The translations under genes and the position numbers were made by a program. From Conidiobolus incongruus B7586 (taxonomy: Eukaryota; Entomophthoromycota; Entomophthoromycetes; Entomophthorales; Conidiobolaceae): a DNA stretch of 30,757 bases. The DNA is taken from the NCBI GenBank assembly GCA_000697335.1, contig JNEM01016574.1, positions 1 through 30,757 on the forward strand. The letters are read 5' to 3'. The notes beneath the pieces were generated by a model. It made no database searches and was not told where the DNA came from. It saw nothing but the letters and a program-made list of their open reading frames with translations. Below are positions 23,519 through 30,757 of the stretch, one piece after another (position 1 is the first letter of the stretch; each line of letters begins with the position of its first letter).

Positions 23519-24755
23519 TCTTATAATTCTTTCAAGAGAGACTACGATTCCAAAAGGGATGATTATGAAACAAGTCATTCCCGTAGGGATAAATACGATA
23601 AGGATGATAAGTATAGGTTCAGTCGTAACAAACACGTTAGTGATGACAAATACAGCAGAGAATTAGAATGAGCAAATAACACTTAATAGAATATTATTCA
23701 TTCACTTTTAACTAACAAATATTTAGAAATCACATAAATCCTCTAAAAATCTGGATTCCGAACTTTATAGCAAGAGGACGAGGCCACGATCCCGATACAA
23801 GTCCCTCAAGCGCAAGAGGGAAGTTAGTGATTTCAATTCCAATCTATATGCAGCTCGCGATTTGTTAAATTCCAATACGAAATTCGCTTGGAAGAAGAAG
23901 CAGCACGATAAAAAATTATTGAGGATCCTGAAGAGAGAAGAAAATATGAAGAACGTAGAAGAAAACAAAATAATGTTTATTGATATATGGATTTATATAT
24001 TACAATTGATTAACTTATGTTTGTCATTTTGTGAGAAATAGAAAAAATCACAGCGAGACGCAAGCAAAGGGAAGAACGCAAATTGATTGAAGTAGAAAAA
24101 GAGCGTCAATTTAGATTGTCAGATATGTAACAATTGGGGGATTGAGAAGCTAGGGAAACCCAATTACATCTTGGATAAGCAAGAAAGCCAGCTGAAATTA
24201 GAATTAAAGATGATCATGCCGAACCAATCGATATTTTAGCCATTCATTTGAAATTTTCTCAGCCCAACCCCAGTAATGCGATGACGTTCAAAGCTAGATA
24301 GCAGGACGACGATTTTTCATTGGAAATTGATGTGAAAGAAACTTATCTCTTCTTTGATGATTGCCTATTCATCAAGTTGAGGTACTTCAAAAGGATATTT
24401 GAATGTACTTGGAATTGAAAACTGATCCTGAATCCCTAGGTTTTTGGAGTGGATTGATGACTGTATGTGAAGCCAACCTTGAAGAATTGAGAGCTGGTCA
24501 TTTGTCTCTGATATCTCGTGTTCACAAAGAAATTATGGAAAGATTCACAAAATTATAGTTGATAAGAATTTGGAACAGTTAGATACGTTGGAAAAGTGTC
24601 CTGAATCTGATCCCAGGGAAATTATCCGGTTCAAAGCGGGCCCACCCTACCAAGGTATTGCCTTCAAAATCATCAAATGTCCTTGGGTGAAGAGTCATCA
24701 TAACAGGTTTAAATCTACCTACGATAGGGGGAGTCTTCCAACTCCATTTTTTTAA
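23519..24755 (+). pseudogene. Cactin pseudogene (spliceosome-associated protein)
   Basis: Cactin is a conserved nuclear splicing-associated protein. Recognisable parts in order: a charged RD/RS-like N-terminus (23519-23671; KRDYDSKRDDYETSHSRRDK); KRTRPRSRYKSLKRKREV and KFAWKKKQHDKK (23727-23960, matching the FVWKKK region); the middle domain (24045-24560; ARKPAEIRIKDDHAEPIDIL, MYLELKTDPESLGFWSGL); and part of the C-terminal domain (24570-24755; IIRFKAGPPYQGIAFKII, FKSTYDRG). Old intron positions remain near 23672-23726 and 23973-24042. It is broken: in-frame stops at 24128, 24143, 24176, 24299 and about 24410, a frameshift near 24385, loss of the segment joining middle and C-terminal domains, and a truncated end. 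TGA at 24143 sits where Cactin has Trp and TAA at 24176 where it has Gln. The retained intron positions show a DNA-level copy or decayed original, not a retrocopy. Confidence 0.85.
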
Positions 24756-25138
24756 GAGATAGTTTTATAAAAGATAAATATTTTGTTTTTTATATTTTAA
24801 GATTATTTTCGTAAGGTTTAAAGTTGAGAAAGTTTTAGATTAGTAAAATATTGAACCTTGGATTTGTTAATGTGATTGCTATTTTAATCATCTATTAAAT
24901 ATAATTTTTGTTGAAAATATATGACTAAACGATATTCTAGAAAATCAAAATATATATTTTATAATTATATTCAAATTCAAGAGATTTACATATCAATATA
25001 TGTTGAATTAGCTTGACGTATATTTCGATTTTTATATTAAAACATTGTTGAAAAATTAAACAACAAAAATATTATAGGAGAATATATTATATATAATAAA
25101 TTAATAATCAAAAAAAGTGAGATAGAAATAGCTTACAA
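24756..25138. other. AT-rich intergenic region
   Basis: Non-coding AT-rich DNA between the Cactin pseudogene and the tRNA-Asp gene. It includes the T7 run (A7 on the plus strand, about 25110-25116) that can act as the tRNA-Asp terminator. Confidence 0.5.
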
Positions 25139-25210
25139 CTCTCCGGCCGGGAATTGAACCCGGGTCACCCGCGTGACAGGCGGGGATACTCACCACTATA
25201 CTACCGAAGA
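25139..25210 (-). tRNA. tRNA-Asp (anticodon GTC)
   Basis: 72 bases with discriminator G. Acceptor TCTTCGG pairs with CCGGAGA (one G-T wobble). Anticodon stem CCCGC/GCGGG encloses loop CTGTCAC, so the anticodon is GTC (aspartate). Box B GGTTCAATTCC is intact, there is no intron and CCA is not encoded. The stems are much richer in G+C than the surroundings, as expected for a working tRNA gene. Confidence 0.95.
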
Positions 25211-26201
25211 TTAGAATAATTTAATAAAAAGAATATATCATTCATGAAAAAGTAAATATTAATTTTTTTCCATATTTTATTCCTCCTCTTTCAATTTCGA
25301 TTTATTTTAACCTATTTTAACTATCGATTCCATAATTTATATTTTAACTCCTTAATTTTATCTTTGATGTCTTATTTATCATCCTTCTCTCAATATTTTA
25401 AACTTAATAAATTCATATTTTGCAAAATACCTTTTTTTAATTATTTTAATAAGTTTTTCATATCTTCACTTCAGAATGATTTTTAAATATAAAAATTATT
25501 AAATAATAAATACAAATATTAATAGTTTACTTACTTACACTTCAAGTTAGCATTGATTCTGATATTGATTAATAATTTTCAAGTACATATTTTTTTGAAT
25601 TTTATTTAGTTTAAATTCTAAATAACCCAGTAATTTCATTTTGAATTCAAATATCATAATACTTTGATAATATCCAAACAAGTAATCAATATTTTAATAC
25701 AAGAAAACATATTTAAGATGAAATATATAGATCAATATTCACATTAGTTGAAATGAATTCAATATAATATATTTCTATATAACCGTAATAAAATTTGATA
25801 AATATTTAAATTACTATTTAGATAGAGAGTAAACATTTTAAATTCAATACATACTATATTTTTTTCTAATTCTGAAGAAAGTTATATTTTTTAATACTTG
25901 TCAAAATATTAAATTGAATTGAATTGAATTGATATAAATGAATCTTAAAAATCACAAATATAATCAATTATTAAATAAAAATAAAATTTGTAATTTTGAT
26001 ATAGAAAAATTGATTAAGAATAAATGTAAAATATATTAATTGTAATGATATACAGTGTTTAAAATAGTAAAAATGAAGAAAGAGAATAATATAATCAGAT
26101 GTATATGTAAATCTGTTGATAACTGAATAAATGGAAGAAGACTTGAGTGTTTAAAAATGAAAATTAAATCACTAATTTATTATACCAGAAATAATGATTG
26201 A
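25211..26201. other. AT-rich intergenic region
   Basis: No coding frame, RNA or clear repeat found. There is a short GAATTGAATTGAATTGAT run near 25916. Confidence 0.5.
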
Positions 26202-26275
26202 GATCTCGTGGTGTAGTTGGTTATCACGTCTGTCTAACACACAGACGGTCCTCAGTTCGAATCTGAGCGAGATCA
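26202..26275 (+). tRNA. tRNA-Val (anticodon AAC), copy 4
   Basis: Identical over 74 nt to copies 1 and 2: perfect acceptor stem, AAC anticodon, intact box B, discriminator A. A T5 terminator begins 5 nt after the end (26280-26284), making this the best-terminated copy in the window. Confidence 0.95.
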
Positions 26276-27449
26276 ATTATTTTTATTTCATAATTTAAAT
26301 CAAGTGATTTTGATTATTTATTCGACATATCCAATTAATTCCATATTAATATTAATATATTTAAAATATCATTCCACTTTATCAATCCTTGAATTTACCA
26401 ATTCATTGACTATGATATATTAGTAATTTGATGACGTTTAATATATTTTTAAGATTTTTATTATTATCATAAATCTTGTCAAATCTTATTTATATTAAAA
26501 GTTATCTTTGAAATTTTTGAGAGTTTTTGATGGATTAAATTTAAAAAATATAATAATAAACTCTGACAAATTTAATAGGGATCTTAGTAAGTATTATCCG
26601 AAGACTCTCAAATCGGAAAAACAAATTTTTTATAAATTTTCACAAAATCACCTATATTTTAATATAAATACTGATTTATATAATCAAATGATTCTATCTT
26701 ATTTAAATTTACACTCAATAGGTTAATTATTTTTGGAATCATACACTCTCAGTCCAACTTAAATTATTCTTTCATAGTAGCATCATAACATGTCAAATTT
26801 AATTCCAAACAAACGACGAAAATCAACCAATAATCTTCTATTTTTTTTAGAACTTATAAATTTTTTTATTCTGTTTCAATTTAATTTAAGGAATTAAGAG
26901 AATGATGTTTGAAAGGATTTTAGCCTAGACTATCTTCTTCTATTACCAAATTTAGATAATCACTGAATAAATTGATGAATCAGATTTCTCTAATATAAAG
27001 CGGATCATGATTTATTTAAAAATAGTTATTATCCTTGAAATGGGAATTTTCTTCATTTGATTTAACTAAAGTTGGAAATATAATTTAAACAGCTGAAAAT
27101 ATAACATTATATTTCATCAACATTATTATTAATATACAGACATGCTATATCGTGCATCCTTATAACATTGTCTTCATATTTAATAATATAAATTATACAT
27201 TCAAAAAATGAAGAGATAATATTTTAAAAAACTAATTGTTAAATAATCACGAAAAAATTAAAAACTAAAACAATCAATGCTATTTTTAATTAATTCTTTG
27301 TGATCATATGAAACTTAGTAAATTTAATTTGGTTTAAATGCTAAAAAATAATTGAAATTGAACTCTGTTTATTAGTTATCATTCGTTTAATCATCGTTTT
27401 GATTATCTTCCTCAATTATATGAGTTGATAAAAATAATATATCGTATTG
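26276..27449. other. AT-rich region upstream of the START-domain gene
   Basis: Mostly non-coding. A 72-codon frame at 26508-26726 starts only at TTG and matches nothing I know. The 3' part is the presumed promoter of the START gene; no motif can be separated from the AT background. Confidence 0.4.
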
Positions 27450-28945
27450 ATGACTAATAGACAGTTACAATCAACCAAGCACCAGCTGATTAATTTAGAC
27501 CCTTTAGAGCTCAAAAGACAAACTGCTCTACTGTTCTTCCTATTGGGCCCCTTTACCATTTTATACATTTTAGAAAATTGTAAGTAATTTCATTTCCATT
27601 TTTTATTATGATATTAATTCTATCTTGTTTTATAGTATTATCAGTTTGGAATTTAACCTATGTCCACTACTTTTTTGTTCAATCTTTTGTATTAATATTA
27701 TCACATGTATTTAACTTGAATTTGGGTCCTTCAGCAAGGATAGTTCAAGAAGATAGTTATGAATCAACAACTGTTATTGAAGATATTACAGAACAAGAAG
27801 AGCAAAAAACTTCTCATGGTAATATAAATTTTAATATTCATTTATTAATTATTAATTTTCAATTTTTTAGAAACTATTACTGGTGCATCGGAATCTTCAA
27901 CTCATCGTTATACAGAAAATTTAAATTTGATGTTTTCAGAATTTGAAAAAATGGTCTCTAATAATATTGAAAATTCACCTGGAAAATGGAGTATAATGGT
28001 TAATCAGCCAGATGTTCAACTTAAAGTATATAGGGATACTTCAAGGGATTATCGATATGCTTGCGAAACTTATTTGGATAACTCTCCAGCATCTGTCATT
28101 GATACTGTATTAGATCCAAGTAGTAGAGATGCTTCAAGCAGTAAAATGGCTGATAAATATATTAACAATTTGCAGATATTGGAACAGTTAGATCCTGTTA
28201 CGAACATCACCCTTTTGGAAACTAAGGGAATTTGGCCAACTGCTGGCAGATTAGCTTGCTTCATCCAATCCGCTCGTGTATTACCCAATAATGCAGTTGT
28301 TCTGGTTGCCAAATCATTGGATGTTGATAATAAGCCACCCCCTAAAGATTCCAAAGTTGTCAATTTGGATTTATTCTTATCAGGATTAATGCTTATTCCA
28401 GTTGAAGGGGAGCCTAAAAAATGTAAAATTGTTGCAATTTGTGATACTGATCCTCATGGCTGGATTCCTCAGAGTTTAATTTCATTAAGTACGTTGCTAT
28501 CTCTATTTTCAATTTTATTTTCACTAATATAAGACATTTCATTTTAGTTTCATCTCAAATCGTACCTTATGTGATCAAAAAATTGAACTCTAAAGTACAA
28601 TCCAGACCCGTTAAAACCACCCCCACTATATTTGAACCAACTTCCAATTCGCCAAATTTACAAATTTCTACATCCACTAACCCTCATAGTTCCACTCCCG
28701 AACAACTTCCACCATCCCCAACCTCATCCACAGGTACACTAGTAGCAGAGTCGAACACTGCCAAAGCACCAGTTCCAGAGCGTCCCAAAGAAATTCAACA
28801 TAGTACTAACCCCCACTTTTTCAACCGTTTACTTAATATCAAAAACCTCACTAGCTTCTTATTCAACAAATTCACTCTTGGTACTGGATCTACCATCATT
28901 GTTCTCGGTGTCATTATGTCTTTCTTATTCAAAAGGAACAAATAA
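27450..28945 (+). CDS. Membrane-anchored START-domain (lipid-transfer) protein, four exons, 442 aa
   Basis: Exons 27450-27579, 27636-27818, 27871-28488 and 28548-28945 are all joined in phase 1; introns are 56, 52 and 59 nt. The N-terminus (MTNRQLQSTKHQLINLDPLE) is followed by one or two hydrophobic segments (ALLFFLLGPFTILYIL and VHYFFVQSFVLILSHVF), which exons 1 and 2 share. An acidic linker leads to a START domain at roughly 120-330: WSIMVNQPDVQLKVYRD, YRYACETYLDNSPASVIDTV, and CDTDPHGWIPQSLISL, the late START D.G.IP motif. START domains bind and transfer sterols, phospholipids or ceramide. A Pro/Ser/Thr-rich linker follows, then a C-terminal membrane segment (STIIVLGVIMSFLF) and a basic end (KRNK). 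Anchors at both ends suggest an endomembrane lipid-transfer role; ligand and location are inferred. The start is the first ATG opening exon 1. No defects seen. Confidence 0.85.
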
Positions 28946-29175
28946 TTCCTCTCACCACCAATTCCAAGCCACCCACTCAACCAAGTCAACATGGTGATTT
29001 TTCACCCCTCTTCATACTTTCTTTTTATTAAACGTAATGTATATTATATACTTGAATTCTCACAACCTTAATCTCTAAGTTCACTTTTTTATTTTTAATA
29101 TTATAAACTTGATACCAAATTTTAACATTTTTTAATATCTTAAATTTTTAATTCATAATATGTATTTTTCAAAAC

Positions 29176-29197
29176 TATATATATATATATATATATA
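29176..29197. repeat. AT dinucleotide microsatellite
   Basis: About eleven uninterrupted AT units in the 3' flank of the START-domain gene. Confidence 0.9.
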
Positions 29198-30648
29198 AAT
29201 ATATTTATTAATTTTCTACTCTTCATAAAATGATGAGCTTAATTCAAGTATTTTATTATTATTGTTTGACAGTCATGCCACTTTTCAAAATATTTTTCAA
29301 TTTGATCATGTAATAATTCAATTATTCATATTGGTTTATATAATAATTTTGGAAATCATATGAGAAAGTTTATTAGGTTGCGAATATTAAATAGTGATCA
29401 TTTTTGAAACTTTTATTATCAATTAAATTTTCACTATATTTGTTAAGTATATCTTGAGTAAAACTTGTAATCTCCATTATAGAGATTAACTTAGCCCATA
29501 CTTTGGTCAAACACAAAAACACACAAATTTTCTTTTTTTGCTAATTAATATATATATTCTCAATTCATTTAACAGATATTAGAATGAATGTGGTATTTGA
29601 GTTTGAATTAATAATAATAATTTCCTCTATAATTTAAGTAGTTTAATTCAGGTAATAAGTTTTTACCTATTGTTGCATTATAATTTCCTTATACTATAAA
29701 ATAGCTTATATTTGTTTATGTTTTATCATAGTGACTATTAATTAGGGTTTGACCAATTTTAGCTAAGCTAATATTAAAATCTGCAACCCTAATTTAAAGA
29801 CACTATTCAGACCTGAAAACACCGTTTATATCCTACCATATGATTAATAGTCTTTGAATTCTTTATATTATCATAAATACCCTTCAGCTTGAAGTAAGGA
29901 ACTTCAAGCAAAACATTTATCTATTTTTATTTGAATAAATTAAATAATTGTAATGTGAAATTAGATTTTTAATTGACTTTTGTAAGATAATATTATGGGT
30001 TATCATTACCTTCCCTTACTTCTTATAAATATATATATGGCTTGTTATTATTATGTGTTATTTTTAGGTTTAATTTGTCAGATACTTGGGTTATATATTG
30101 GCATTTGGATTAATTTATTGTATAAGTTTATTAGCACATAGTTGCTTTCTAGATATTAGATATATTTAGAAAACACTTTCAATACTTACCAGAGCCAAAA
30201 GTTAACACCTGTCTAGTTAGTTTCAATACCTATTTAAAATTATAATTGTTTTATAATCATTTAGATTTATTTTTTGTAATTTTAATATTGATTATATTAA
30301 AATATATTTTATAATTATCAAAAATATCATATTATAAAAAGAGTATAACCTTTTAATAATAGATTTTAAGATATTATGCCAGATTAATAGATATATTTTA
30401 TTTTATAATATCAATTATCATAAATATAAATTAAAAATTATTTAAATTATTTCAATTATTTTAAAAACCAAGGATTATTATTATGATTTTGAAATTTTCT
30501 AAGATTTAATACTTTTTAATTAATTAATTAATTATAAAAAATTATTGATTAATTTTTATTTATTAGTTAAAAAATTAAATAATCCAAAATTTTTTAATTA
30601 AAATTGAATAAAATTATTATTATAAATTTTAATAAATTTGATTCTTTT

Positions 30649-30757
30649 TTTTTATTATTAAAAACTCTTTATCTTACTATTGGCAATCTTTTAATATTTA
30701 AAAAACAACTTTTTATTAAAAATAAAAATTTAATATTTTATATATTGGTTCAATTTT
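30649..30757. repeat. Dispersed element copy C, cut by the window end
   Basis: The last ~109 bases align in order with copy A from about 8231 and copy B from about 15154: TTTATTATTAA, then TAAAAAACA (TAAAAACA in A), then AAATTTAATATTTTATA (AAATTTGATGTTTATAA in A). By eye it is about as diverged as A and B are from each other. The rest lies outside the window. Confidence 0.45.

Larger units (their letters stand above)
28946..30757. other. AT-rich region downstream of the START-domain gene
   Basis: Holds the START gene 3' UTR, an AT microsatellite (29176-29197), a 10-bp inverted repeat AATTAGGGTT/AACCCTAATT (29740-29749 and 29785-29794), and the beginning of a third dispersed-element copy at the window end. 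No coding frame. Confidence 0.5.

Noticed and set aside
26508-26726. 72-codon frame starting at TTG
   Set aside because: There is no ATG at its start, no recognisable motif and AT-rich composition. Frames of this length arise by chance here, though a gene remnant is not excluded.
28070-28363. 97-codon minus-strand frame inside the START gene
   Set aside because: It is antisense to exon 3 of a well-supported START domain with valid splice junctions.
29740-29794. Telomere-like TTAGGG/CCCTAA
   Set aside because: There is one unit on each strand and no tandem array, so it is not an interstitial telomere.

Overview
Eukaryotic nuclear DNA, most likely from an AT-rich fungus, perhaps an early-diverging lineage. 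The evidence is short spliceosomal introns (43-59 nt in the confident models, usually GTAAT/GTAAG...AG), a Rim15-type kinase C-terminus, a formin with the fungal GBD/FH3-FH1-FH2-DAD order, and tRNA genes without encoded CCA. Genes are islands of about 35-50% G+C in very AT-rich intergenic DNA. The species cannot be fixed from sequence alone.

Layout, left to right. (1) 1-467 (+): the 3' end of a Rim15/Cek1-like AGC kinase, tail-to-tail with (2) 757-6447 (-): an intact 13-exon formin of about 1,697 residues. (3) 6448-10246: an AT-rich desert with a tRNA-Val(AAC) gene and copy A of a degenerate 1.2-kb dispersed element. (4) 10247-12663 (-): an NF-X1-type RING/zinc-finger/R3H gene with a phase-validated GC-AG intron, one frameshift, and a TGA where a tryptophan would fit. 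(5) 12664-17528: a desert with an identical tRNA-Val gene (minus strand) and element copy B. (6) 17529-18261 (+): UMP-CMP kinase. (7) 18548-20567 (+): a 672-codon frame with no Met codon. It is extremely Glu-rich and ends in a lysine cluster plus CVIQ, a CaaX prenylation box. It may be an alternative C-terminal tail of the kinase, because the kinase stop codon lies inside a consensus 5' splice site of the right phase. It may instead be a separate gene with a tiny first exon at 18433-18470. (8) 20568-27449: a gene-poor stretch of decay products. It holds a diverged tRNA-Val copy, a GC-richer 652-bp insert between 12-bp direct repeats, a Cactin pseudogene, a tRNA-Asp(GTC) gene and a fourth tRNA-Val copy. 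(9) 27450-28945 (+): a four-exon START lipid-transfer-domain protein with membrane segments at both ends. (10) 28946-30757: a desert, with the start of a third copy of the dispersed element at the window edge.

The genes do not form an operon or obvious pathway; this is ordinary fungal gene order. The points most worth checking are the kinase/acidic-CaaX locus, the direct-repeat-bounded insert, and the decay of the Cactin copy, whose in-frame stops look like C-to-T or G-to-A transitions. No CRISPR array, rRNA gene or recognisable virus-derived element was seen.
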